Source of the DNA: Eulemur rufifrons | Lineage: Eukaryota > Chordata > Mammalia > Primates > Lemuridae | Assembly (NCBI RefSeq): GCF_041146395.1 | Contig: NC_090997.1 | Location: forward strand, 40,837,501-40,901,500 | DNA length: 64,000 nucleotides | Reading direction: 5' to 3' | Shown: positions 24,930-36,084 of the stretch, one piece after another | Numbering within the stretch: the stretch's first letter is position 1 | How the letters are laid out: each line of letters opens with the position of its first letter | Position numbers and translations under genes: made by a program | Notes under the pieces: model-generated | Told to the model about the DNA's origin: nothing | The model's database searches: none | The model's input: only the letters and a program-made list of their open reading frames with translations

Positions 24930-25150
24930 TAGCTCATAACACCTAACATTCACTGAGTCTGTGCTATTTAATTTACATAAATTATCTCACATGAGATAGA
25001 TAATATTATTATGTCTACTTTACAGATAAGAATATTGAGGTTTAAGAAGTCACTGAAGCAATACTACTAGCAAAAAACAGTGCGGAGATCTGACCCAGGC
25101 TTCACTGAACCTAAAGCCACACTCTTATTTGCTGTGCTGGGCTTTCATGA
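24930..25150 (-). repeat. MIR SINE, antisense
   Basis: The order cacctaacattcactgagtctgtgc, aattatctcacatgagatagataatattattatgtctactttacagataagaatattgagg and agatctgacccaggc is antisense MIR and is nearly complete. Confidence 0.75.
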
Positions 25151-25154
25151 ATAG

Positions 25155-25985
25155 AAGACACACTTCCAAGTTAGAACAGCCTGGTCCACTATGATCCCCA
25201 GAACAACCAATCTCTCTTCTTGTGCCCTAGGCTAAAGTTTTTTGATCAACTAGAATAGAATATACACACACCCCTACACACACATCTTTCGCATAGAATG
25301 TCTTCATGAAAATACACAAAAAGTGAAGATACTTACTCACAGCCACATCTTTGAAAAAAAAAAAAATGGTACACTACCACACAGGGCTAGTCTCAAATGT
25401 GAATTATAAAGCCATTACCAATTTCTTGCAATTTTTATAATTCTAGCAAATCTTTTCTCCCTTCTCAGAAAATATCACATACTGAGGGTGGAAAACATGT
25501 TGTATGAGGTCCATTCTTCAGCTGAACATTGCTCTTTTTGTGGTACCCCTCTTTTAAAATGCAAATATTATAGGAAGTGTAACATACTAAATCATGAACA
25601 ACTTTCTATAAGTAGTTGTATTATAACCCACAGTTCCCATGAGCCAAGAAGGCCTACACAATGGGCCTCAGCAAAAAACAGAACAACAATAGAAAAATCT
25701 GGTAAGCAGCTGGGGTTTGTCTCAAAAGAAGTGAACAGGTTCACAGAATGACCAATATATAAGGTGTCATGGTACATCTTTTGTTTTAGGGGAGAACTAA
25801 ACGTCTCTGTTTTCTTACATAGCAGTAACTTTCTTAATATAATTTTGATATCTAAGTTATTTCCAAATATTATTTGTGGCCTCCAGGCATTTGTAAAAAC
25901 AACATTCTCAGATTCTATGCCTAATGATTACTTTGCTTATAATAAAATACCCCAGGATATTTTCTAAATTTTGTAACGAATAAAA
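25155..25985. other. Unassigned AT-rich sequence
   Basis: An 87-codon plus frame (25488-25751) and a 61-codon minus frame overlap here. Neither has a recognisable domain. Confidence 0.4.
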
Positions 25986-25990
25986 AGATA

Positions 25991-28906
25991 GACCTGGACT
26001 GCCGCTTCTGGGGAAATGGAGTAGATACGATTTTCCCTGTTCCTCTTATTAAATAAAATCCAAACCCGGGACGTGGTATAGAAAACAAACATAAGAAGAC
26101 TCTGAAACGTGGAGAGAAGAAGGCAGACTGGCTTTGGGAATCAGCACCCAAGGAATAGCACAGTGATGAGATCCCAGATTTTCTTTTAGCTTCATATATC
26201 CCAGGTTGGAAGGTGAAATGTCAAAACCTAAAAATGCCAATGAGTGCAAAAAAAAAAAAAAAAAAAAACAAGAACTCAAATGTTTACTCTTTCTAGCCAG
26301 AGGATTAGGAAAGGCAGCCTAGAAAGAAAGGAAACTTTTACACAATGTCTTTTCTACTCTAGCCAAATGTCAGAGAAAAAATTGTGGCACCACCTCACCC
26401 CTACCAGCAAGCTAAGTAGGCACCTAGACTTGATACTCCTGAGGCTACAACAAGACACCCCAATGTCTCCACCAAGATGGTATCAGAGATGGCTAAATAG
26501 GGCACTGAGGCTTTCATCCACTGGCAGGTAATGAGCCCCCAAGCCGACACAGCATCCATGGAGACCACGTGGGATGCCTGACTGCCACCCCCAACCAGCA
26601 GTAATGAGGTGGTCCTCTTCCTGTTGGGGTGGTGTTAGAGGAGGCACAGTGGAAAGTCAAGTCGTTCACCATTGCCCAGTGCTAACAAGGCCACCAACAC
26701 TGCGGTGTCAGTGGAGACCTCACTGGGAGTGACAACCCCCATCTCCATCCAGCAGTAATGACAAGCCCCAGTGTCAAGAGAGGATAAGAGGGAAGCCTGA
26801 ACTTCTACCTCCATTTGTCAGTAATGAGGTGGGATTTTTCTGGTGGAGCAGTGAAAAAAACAACTGAAACAGAATGTTTACATAAGATCCAGAGTCTTAT
26901 AACTTAATTCTGAAAATGTCCAGGTTTCAATCAAAAAATCACTCATCTTATCAATAACCAAGAATATCTCAAACTAAATAAAAAAGGACAATCAATAGAT
27001 CCCACTATCAATAAGACAGATATGTTAGAATTTTCTGACAAAGATTCTAAAGTAGCTATTGTAAAAATACTCCAATAATCAATTTCAAACTTGTTTCAAA
27101 CACATGGAAATGAGAAAGCCTCATCAAAGAAATAGAAGAATAAAGGAGTTAGAAGTAAAATATGTAACTGAAATAGAAATCTTAGTATATAAGCTTTCAA
27201 AGCAAAATGGAGAAGACAGAGAAAAGAACCAGTGAACCCGTGAACAGGAAAGCTGAATGACAGAAAAATTACCCAATATGAAATATCAAGAAAAAATACA
27301 CTGAGAAAAAAATGAACAAAGCCTGAGGGGCCTGTGAGACAATTACAAAACATCGAACATTTCTGTCATTGGAAGGATGGAAGGAGGGGAGAAAGAGGGT
27401 GGTGCTGAAAAAGTACTTGAAGTCATAATGACTGAAAAGTTCTCAAATTTGACAAGAGACATAAACTTCCAGATTTAAGAAGCTTAGCAAACCATAAACA
27501 GAATAAAGCCAAAGAAATCCACTCCAAAACACATAATTAAACTTCTGAAAACAAAAGATCAAGAAAAAATCTTGAGAACAGCCAGAGAAAAACAATACCT
27601 TATCTACAGGGAAAACAATTCAAGTGATACTGGATTTTTTTTCAGAACCCATAGAGGCCGGAAAGAAGTGGCACAATGTATAAAAAGTACTGAAAGAAAA
27701 TAATCGTCAGTCTAGAACCCTATAACCGGCAGAAGAATCCTCCAGGAATGAAGAAGAAATCGAGATGGTTTCAGATGAAGGAAAACTGAGTTTGTTACCA
27801 GCAAACCTATAGTTTAGTTAAGTATAGTTAAGTAGTTGCCTAAACAGAAAGGAAACAAAGAAAGAATCATGGAACATCAGGAATGAAAAAAAGAACATGA
27901 TAAGCAAATATATGGGGAAAAATAGGCTTTCTCCTTTTGAGTTTTCTAAATTAGTTTGATGGTTGAAGCAAAAGTTCTAACACTGTTGTATTTCTAAATG
28001 AATATAGAGGAAATATTTAAGACAATTATATTGTAAATAAGGGAGGATAAAGGGATGTAAAGGAAGGTAAGGTTTCTATACTTTACACAAACTGGTAAAA
28101 TGATAATATATTTGTAGACTGTGATAAATTATGAACATTTAATAGAATAGCTAGAGTTAGAAGAAATTTTTTTAGTTATACAAAGAGATACATTCAAAAG
28201 CACTATAAATGAATAAAAATGGAATTCTAAAAAGTTCAAGTAACCCACAGGAAAGCAGGAAAAAGAAAACAGATAAATGAAAAACAGAGAGAACAAACAG
28301 GAGACAAAAATAAAATGGCATACTTAGCTTCTAATATATCAATAATTATATTAAATGTAAATGTATCAGTTAAAACAAATGAAAGCAATTGAATTCATAA
28401 TTTAAAATTTTCCTCCCTCCAAAAATGTCCAATAAAAATATTTTTACTGAAGAATTCTACCAAACATGCATACAAGAATTAAAACCAATTCTACACAATC
28501 TCTTCTAGAAAATAGAAGATAAGGGAACACCTCCCAAATTATTTTATAAGGTTAGTGTTATCCTGGTACCAAAAACAAAAGACAATACAATAAAAAAGAA
28601 AACTACAGATGTATACTTGCTCATGAATGTAAATGCAAAAATACTTAACAAATAGAATTTAGCAACATATAAAAATAATTATATACCATGACCAAGTGGA
28701 GTTTATTCTAGGGATGCAAATCTAGTTCAATATTCAAAAATCAATCACTGTAATCTATCATATTAACAGGCTAAGAAGAAAACAATACATAATCATACTA
28801 ATTAATGTAGAAAAAGCATTTGACAAAATTCAACACCCATCCATGATTTAAAAGTTAAAAAGTCTTAGAAAAATTAGAATTAGAGAGGAGCTTCCTCAGC
28901 TTGATC
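25991..28906 (+). mobile_element. Old L1 (L1MB-like), 5' part: 5'UTR, ORF1 and start of ORF2
   Basis: The element begins near gacctggactgccgcttctg (25991) with 5'UTR-like sequence and proceeds into a decayed ORF1 at about 27100-27850. ORF1-type peptide pieces are readable in changing frames, for example the segment around gggcctgtgagacaattac (27330) and gaagtggcacaatgta (27665). ORF2 starts near 28330 (translating NISIIILNVN) and is cut at about 28385. The sequence then jumps to reverse-transcriptase-domain sequence (FTEEFYQT near 28450), so most of the endonuclease region is deleted. Many stops and frameshifts make it inactive. An A21 tract lies at 26248-26268. Confidence 0.85.
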
Positions 28907-28915
28907 AAGAGCATT
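28907..28915. repeat. Target-site duplication, left copy
   Basis: AAGAGCATT here is repeated at 29497-29505 on the other side of the younger L1. Both copies lie within what was one continuous old ORF2 sequence. Confidence 0.8.
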
Positions 28916-29496
28916 CACTCCTGTGGAAAGTAATTTGGAGATATCTCAAAGAGCTAAAAATAGAAATACCATTTGATCCAGCAATCCTACTACTAGGCAT
29001 ATATCCAAGGCAAAAAAAGACATTCTATAATAAAGACATCTGCACTCAATTGTTTATGGCAGCACAATTCACAATTGCAAAGATGTGAAAACAACCCAGT
29101 GCCCATCAATACATGAGTGGATTAATAAAATGTGGTATATGTATACCATGGAGTTCTACTCAGCCATAAAAAACAATGGTGAATTAGCACCTCTTATATT
29201 ATCCTGGGTAGAGCTTGAGCCCATCCTTTGAAGTGAGGCATCACAAGAATGGAAAAACAAGCACCACATGTACTCACTATCAAATTGGTACTAACTGATC
29301 AACACTAAGATGCTCACATGGAAGTAACGTTCACTGGGTGCCCGTCAGGTGGAAGTGGGGTGGGTAAACTCACAACAAATGAATGCAGAGAGAACTGTAT
29401 GAGGGAAGAACACACTTGTAGCCCTGGCTTGGGTGAGGCTGAGGCATTATATGTAATCAAAATGTTTGTACCCCTATAATATTCTGAAATAATAAA
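28916..29496 (+). mobile_element. Younger L1 3' end nested in the older L1
   Basis: The insert begins within ORF2 near its C-terminus (ctcctgtggaaagtaatttgg) and continues through accatttgatccagcaatcc and gtggtatatgtataccatgg. It then runs through a 3'UTR ending aatgtttgtacccctataatattctgaaataataaaa. The 3'UTR matches the antisense one at 10313 and the short one at 55401, so they are one lineage-specific family. A 9-bp target duplication flanks it. It is severely 5'-truncated and non-coding. Confidence 0.9.
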
Positions 29497-31562
29497 AAGA
29501 GCATTTACAAAAAGCCTATAACTAATATTCTACATCATGGTGAAAGACTGACTGCTTTCTCCCTAATATCAGGAGCAAAAAAAAAACATGTCCAATCTCA
29601 CCACTCTTAAACAACATAATGCTGGAAGTTTTAGTCAATGGAATAAGATAATTAAAAGATATAAAAGTCATACATGTCAGGAAGGAAGATGTAAAGCTAT
29701 CCCTATTTGCAGATGACATGATGATCTGCATAGAAAATCTTAAGGGAGCCACAAAAAAGAATACAAGAAATAATAAGGGAGTCCAGTAAAGTCACAGGAT
29801 ACAAGATAAACACACAAAAAATCAATTGCATTTCTATATACTGTCAAAGAACACATACACACCTAAATTAAAAACACAATACCATTTACAATTGCTCCAC
29901 AAAAATGAAATACTCAGATACAAATCTAACAATAGATGTACAGGATTTATATGCTGAAAATTACACAACACTGATGAAAGAAATCAAAGAAGATTTAAAT
30001 AAATGAAGAAACATACTATGTTCATAGATTAGAAAACTGAACACAGTCAAAATGTCAGTTCTTTCCAAAATTGACATATAAGTTTAATATCATTCCTTTT
30101 AAAATTCTAGTAACATTTGTTATAGATATGGATAAAAGAATTCTAAAATTTATGTGGAAAGGCAAAAGAACTAGGTTAGCTAAAACAATTTTGAAAAATA
30201 AGAATAGAGTGGGAGGAACCAGTCTACCTGATTTCAAGACTTACTACATAGCCAAGTAATCAATCCTATGGTGTTTGTGTAGGGACAGACACATAGATCT
30301 TTAGAACAGAACCTAGAAATAGACCCATACAAATCCAACTGATATTTGACAAAAGAACAAAAACAATTTAATAGAGGAAAGATAGCCTTTCCAACAAATA
30401 ATATCAGGGAACTAGGCACCCATAGACAATAAAAGAAAAGGGAAATGGGGAGGGGAGGAGGAGAAGCGGAAGAGGAGGACAAAGGGTAAGAGGAAAGGAG
30501 GAAGGGGGAGAGGAGGAGAACACCTTAGACCTAGTGTCTAGATTATATACTATTATCAGGACTAGTACTAGAATATATACATATTTTTTAAAAACTCTGA
30601 AAACCCAGCAACAATAACAAATCTTATTAGAAAATGAGCAAAGAAATGAACAGACATTTTACTGGAGAGGATATACAAATGACAATTAAATACCTGAAAA
30701 AAATGTTCAACAGCCATTAGAGAAATACAAATCAAAACTACTATAAATTAAAACTAACTAATGAGATATCACTGCACACCTATCAGAATGGCTTAAATAA
30801 AAAATAGTGACAACACCAAATGCTGGCAAGTATACCAAAAAACTGGATAATTTATACATTGCTGTTGGGAATGTAAAATACTACAGCCACTCTGCAAAAC
30901 AATTTGGCATTTTCTTTAAATATGCAATTACCATGTGGCTCAGCAATTGTACTCCTGGACACATTTTCTCCCCAGAGAAATAGAGTGAGTTATGTTCACA
31001 CAAAGCCCTGTATGCAAATTTTCAGAGCAGCTTTATTTGTAATAGCCCCCAACCGGAAACAACCTCAATGCCTTTCAACAGGTAAATGATTAAACAAAAT
31101 GTGGTGTGTTCATACCATGGACTACTACACAGCAATACAAACAAACTATTAATATTGCTACACAGAACAATCTGGATGAATCTCCAGAGAATTGGGCTGA
31201 GTGAAAACATCCAGCCAGAAAAGTTTACATACTGCAAGATTCCACTTATATGACATTCTTGAAATGACAAAATTATAGAAAGGGAGAACAGATTAATGGT
31301 TGCCAGGGGTTAAGAAGTGGAAGGGAGCAGGTAAGAAATGGGTGTGGCTATAGAAGGCACCATGATATCCTTGCAGTGATGGAAATGTTCGACATCTTGA
31401 CTGCATCAGCCTCAGTCTCTTGGTTGTCATATTGTGCTCTAGTTCTGCAAGATGTTACCATTGCGGGGCACTGGGAAATGGACACATGTTATATCTCTAT
31501 TACTTCTTACCATTACATATGACTCTACAATTTTTTCTAAACAAAAAGTTTAATTAAAAAAT
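29497..31562 (+). mobile_element. Old L1 (L1MB-like), 3' part: ORF2 remainder and 3'UTR
   Basis: After the younger insert the old ORF2 resumes exactly in register (ttacaaaaagcctataact). It contains reverse-transcriptase sequence coding LSLFADDMMI-like residues near 29700, which is the FADD catalytic motif. A frame at 30071-30259 reads RILKFMWKGKRTRLAKTILK. The C-terminal region runs to about 31175. The 3'UTR ends in tctacaattttttctaaacaaaaagtttaattaaaa (31525-31562), the terminus I recall for L1MB. A purine-rich tract interrupts ORF2 at 30430-30520. Confidence 0.88.
30430..30520 (+). repeat. Purine-rich (GGA/GAA) low-complexity tract
   Basis: About 90 bases are almost purely A and G on the plus strand. 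The tract probably expanded from an A-rich codon run in L1 ORF2. It has mirror-repeat character in places. Confidence 0.8.
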
Positions 31563-31718
31563 AATACTCAGAAGTTGATGAAATAAAATAAACACAGGTT
31601 ATTAAAAATATACATTTTGAGTTGTACCTATATGCTATTTGATATCTTCTAACAGATATTTGGAAACTGAGAAATTTGATCATGAAGATTAAATATGTTA
31701 AATTTAAAAAAAAAAAAG

Positions 31719-31726
31719 ACCTGCAA
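31719..31726. repeat. Target-site duplication, left copy (imperfect)
   Basis: ACCTGCAA pairs with ACCTGGAG at 31859-31866, six of eight bases identical. Eight bases is the hAT target-duplication length. Confidence 0.55.
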
Positions 31727-31858
31727 CAGGGACGGCAAATATATTCCACTCTGATACATTCTCGATGGAAACGGGTACCCTAGTGGGAGAGCAATGTCTG
31801 CCACGCGCCCTGGGGAGGGGGAAGCTGTGGCCTGCGTGCCTCATATTTGCCACTCCTG
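31727..31858. mobile_element. Miniature hAT-type DNA element (132 bp)
   Basis: The left end reads CAGGGACGGCAAATAT and the right end is the reverse complement of CAGGAGTGGCAAATAT. These are 16-bp terminal inverted repeats with three mismatches. The flanking 8 bp on each side are similar (6/8). Size, CAGGG-type ends and the 8-bp duplication fit a non-autonomous hAT element. The interior is GC-rich for this window and has no coding capacity. I cannot name the family. Confidence 0.65.
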
Positions 31859-31866
31859 ACCTGGAG

Positions 31867-33685
31867 TTTTAACCTAAAGGTTTGTCAGTAGGATCTCTGA
31901 CAGCTTTGGGAGTTCCAGAGACTAGAACTTTCTAAAATAGCACCCATTTAATTTCACTCAAGCCCTAGAGTTTAAAAGCTGCTAAATCCCCTGGGCTGTC
32001 ACCCTGGCTGTGCCGTGTGGAATGGCCGGGCTGCAGAGTTGACCGTTTAGTTGATGTTCCACAATTACCATTTGCTGGCCCACAAACACATTATGCAGTT
32101 CATTGCTTAGGAAAATTTTCTCTTTGTTTGAGTTACAAGGATTAAAAGCATTACAGCTTAATCCCTTTGATGCATCTAGGCCATTTTGAAATTGAATGTT
32201 TTTCTATTAACTCTCCTACCGGGAACCAATTCACCGACACTAGCAACAGAGCCAGGCAATCCTGATTAATTACAGAATTTCTGCCCTTCTGCCTCTGTGA
32301 GTCTCACTAAAATATCTAATAAAAAAAGCACTTAAATAAATCTGTGGGGTTAATCAATGTTTGATGTAGTTTGGAATAAGAAACTTTAAAGCCTTTCAAA
32401 AAAAATAGCGAGGGAGAGAGATGAAAACTAGTAGATTAAAGAAACCAGTGTTTAAGGATTCATATGTATTAAAAAGGCTCGAACCATGTCAATGCTCAAA
32501 CTAACCAGAAAACTACTTCGTGTTAGAAAATCAGCATACATTTGGTCTATTACAATTCTTGAAATGGAGAACATGAGTTTATAAATTAAATTATACATTC
32601 AATTCAGAGACTGTAATGCTGCTGTCAGATTTATAGCCTCCAATTTACAGAGATCAAGGCATAATAGACTATTAGGGAGGGAGGCTGTCTACTCATCAGA
32701 TCTGCGTTCAGTGGATGAGTTAGACTGAACATTCTCCATATGGTAACCACGGAGATGAATGAGAGCTTCTACTTTTGTTAGCGGTGCCCATGGAGAGAGC
32801 TATGTCAGAAAGACCTGCCTGACGTAGGAAAATAAATATTATACTTCATTTTATGTGCTACGGAAAATGGAAGATAGGTCAAAGGAAGATTTAAGTATCT
32901 CAAATGTACACTAGCACATGTTGGGAAATAATTCTGCACACTGAATGATAAAAGAAAAAAGTTGTGACTTCACAAGAATTAGCACCACAGCAATACCACA
33001 GGTTAGAATGTGTTTCTATGCTTAAAAACCAAAACTTGTGCAAACTCAAAGTTCACAACCTACTTCAATATATAATTTCTCATGGGCAACCTTGTTAAGA
33101 TTTGGCATAAAATTTATTTTATACGTCAACAAGGATCAGTTCTACTCATGATTAGTTTTTATTGTATTAACTTATTTTCTTATACTTTAAGATGAGATTT
33201 ATCTCCTGAGGCCTATTTCAGAGTTATTCTAAAGAAGAACAGCAATGCTAGGGAATCATTCATAGTTGTTTAAGGACAAAGCACTATGCTAAATAAAGTG
33301 AAATTATTATATAGTGCCTATGCATGCAGAGTCCTTAGAAATGAGTTTAGTCAGAAAAGAATTAGTTTCATTTTCATGTGTGCAGTGAGACATGCCTCTT
33401 TGAAATTTGAAAACCAAAATTCCTTTACAAGATGTCCCTTGTCAACCTAATAAGAAAATCATCTGTACTTTTCCCTACATATTTTCCTGAGTGTTACACT
33501 CTTTTCTCAAAATCATCTGAGCATTGAAGTGTTCTTAACATTCATTTCTTTTACTTAGCAAAATCCATCGATTCATTTGGGATATCATAGACCATTCACA
33601 GTTTTTTTCCATTTTTATTTTACAGTTAATATTTCCTTCCCTTTTTCCTTATATATTTGCTATTTACTTTTTGTAATTTGAATTT
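31867..33685. other. Repeat-poor interval, candidate conserved non-coding DNA
   Basis: I recognised no repeat here, which is the longest such stretch flanked by dense repeats. At 31990-32350 there are several transcription-factor-like words: ccctttgatg (TCF/LEF-like) near 32163, gattaattac near 32264 and ggttaatcaatg near 32348. Such words are common by chance, so function is only inferred. Confidence 0.35.
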
Positions 33686-33689
33686 AATC

Positions 33690-33840
33690 ATCAGTGCCAG
33701 CACGACTGGGCCCCTATGTTTGCATAAAGCATCATGCTAGAGGCTGGAAGAGATACACAGCTGAGAGTCCTGATTTCCACCCTTAGGGTAGCTTGTATCC
33801 TAGTGAAAGAAAAAAGACTCCCAGAAAGGAGCATGACCAG
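33690..33840 (-). repeat. L2 LINE fragment, antisense
   Basis: The stretch gcataaagcatcatgctagaggctggaagagatacacagc followed by ggtagcttgtatcctagtg is a diverged antisense L2 3' region. Confidence 0.5.
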
Positions 33841-33844
33841 GGGC

Positions 33845-34000
33845 CTTGCTGCTCAAAAGGGTGCTTCTCAGCCCTGAATTCTCCTCTGGGAGCTTGTTAG
33901 ATATGCAGGGTCTCGGGCCCTGCCTCAGTCCTGTTGAATCAGAAGCTGCATTTTATTAATAACAAAGTCCCCAGATGATTCATGTGCCCAGTACAGTAGG
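33845..34000. mobile_element. MER5-type hAT-Charlie miniature element
   Basis: The order ttgctgctcaaaagggtgc, gggagcttgttagatatgcag, cctgttgaatcagaagctgcattttaa-like and ccccagatgattcatgtgcc is the recalled MER5 pattern. The ends are eroded. It has no coding capacity. Confidence 0.75.
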
Positions 34001-34431
34001 AGGATCAGGCTGGGTGTGGAAGGTGAACTGAGTGTGGAAAGGAGCAGCCTCAAAATTCCAAACAGTAGCACTGGCAGGACAATTTCAGGGGACCTGTTTC
34101 ACAGTCTTTTCACAGTGTTATATTTGCATTTTGAATCTTCCTGGTCTGAGGATAGTTGAGTAAGGTAAATAGATGGGAATCTATATACAAAATAAACAAT
34201 TTAACGGCTTGAAGAAATCTCTTGAATTAAAGGATCCCCATTTCTGTTTGTATTTTTACGTGTGAGATTTTTTTAATGTAATACAGAATTCCCCTGATAT
34301 CACTAGCTTGCAAGTAAAACTAAGGTCAGATTTGCTTTAATATTCAAATTACATAGATTTCTAGTTCCCATAGATTAGAGTAGCAATAAATGCAGTTATC
34401 CATGAACTCTACCTCTAATACCTTACTTAAA

Positions 34432-34895
34432 TTTTTTTTTTAATTTGGTAAAATATAGATAACATCAAGTTTACCATTTTAACCATTCTTAATGTATAGT
34501 TCAATGGCATTAAGTACATTCACATTGTTTCCAACCATCACTATGTCCAGGAAATTTTCATCATCACAAACAGATACCCTGCACCCATTAAACAATAATT
34601 CCCTATTCCCTTCTGCCTCCGCCACAGGTAACCCACGCTCTACATTCTATCTCTATGAATTTGACTACTCTAGATACCTCAAAGAAGTGGAATAAGGCAA
34701 TATTTGTCCTTTGTGACTGGCCCACTTAGCAAAATGTTTTCTAGGTTCATTCATACTGTAGCACGTATCAGACTTTCATTTTTTTTAAGACTGAATAATA
34801 TTCCATTGTGTACATACCACATTTTATTTATCCAGTCAGCTGTTGATGGCCATTTGGGTTGTTTCTACCTTTTGGTTGTTGTGAATAGCCATACG
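34432..34895 (-). mobile_element. Old L1M 3' end, antisense
   Basis: A T-run is followed by ggtaaaatatagataacatcaagtttaccattttaacc and continues through gtctatgaatttgactactctag-like and ctgaataatattccattgtg. This is the antisense of an old L1M 3'UTR and ORF2 end. The long plus frame starting at 34704 begins inside this antisense sequence. Confidence 0.85.
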
Positions 34896-34899
34896 ACCT

Positions 34900-36080
34900 T
34901 ACTCTTTTATATAGCTGAGTGTAAAGCTACTGAAAGCTACCTTTGCCTTGCGGAGCTGTGCAGTCTGGGCACCTTTCACAGAAACTGTCACCATGTGCAT
35001 GAGGGAGCTCTTGGAGGAAATATGCCCCATGTCACGCTATTGTTGCCAAAGTGCAGCATCCCTGCCAAACCCAAGATACTCCACTACAAGTTCTATTCAC
35101 CACCCTGCTGCCACCTTACCAAGACACAGAATTCCTCAGTGGGAAGGAGCACACGCTCTCCCCCAGCATTAGGCTTACACTCAAAGTTGGCCCAGCTGCC
35201 AAGCGTCCAGCGCTGTGTGTCAGTATTTCCTGTCACTCAGAGGCAGCCACTGCCCCCAGTGCATGTGATGGCTTCCCATGGGGACAGTCAGAGGAGATCC
35301 CACTGTGGATCAGGACATTCCAGAACCAGTCTCCTCTCCCACAGCCCACATCCTGGGTGCAATCTACAAAGCCAGAACATATCCACTTCCCTCCAGCTTC
35401 CCTTGGCTCTCTCTTGGTGACTTTAATTTCAGAGAAGCTCATTAGTCTTCTGGTTCCTGCCAGTCCCTTAAATGTGCTTTTAAAACTTTGAATCACAAAG
35501 TGGAAGAACTAAGACTTGAAGTATTTCCCTGTGTAATGAGTGTTTTTCCAGAATGTGTATCTTGTGACCTCCAACCTCTATAGATCACTGTTTCACAGAG
35601 CGGCCTGCAGCCTCCCTCTGCCTACAGAGCTAGAGCCAGGCCTGGCTCAGTCAAGAAGTCCTATTATATTCTCTCCCAGAACTGGAGTGAGTACTTACTT
35701 TGGATCCATATGGAACTAAAACATGCCATTTAAGTTGTTATTCCCAGACCAAGGGAACCCACCCAAAGGAGAATGGGCAGCTCCTCTTTGAGGCACCAGA
35801 AAGTAGAGCCTATTTTAAATGATTTTCCAGCCTGTAAGAGAATTTAAATCTGATTTCGTCTGGAAAGTCTGTTATTTATATGTGAACCTATGTGTGGAGA
35901 TATGATGGGGCTGGCCCAGAAGAATTCTAATGGAATCAAAGAGTAGCTCTCTGAAGGAAGAACTCACCCTGGGGAAAGGGGAATCAGGCTAATGAACTTG
36001 ATCCAATAGCTAAACCTCAGGTGTCAGAGGACGTAGCAATTCTGAATGCTGTATGGCATCTGTCTCTCAGGTCTGACATC
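34900..36080. other. Unassigned sequence
   Basis: The longest open frame in the window (34704-35420, 239 codons including the stop) ends here. Its first third is antisense L1 and the rest has no recognisable domain. An overlapping 146-codon frame at 35051-35491 uses another register. I call neither a gene. Confidence 0.45.
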
Positions 36081-36084
36081 ACAC

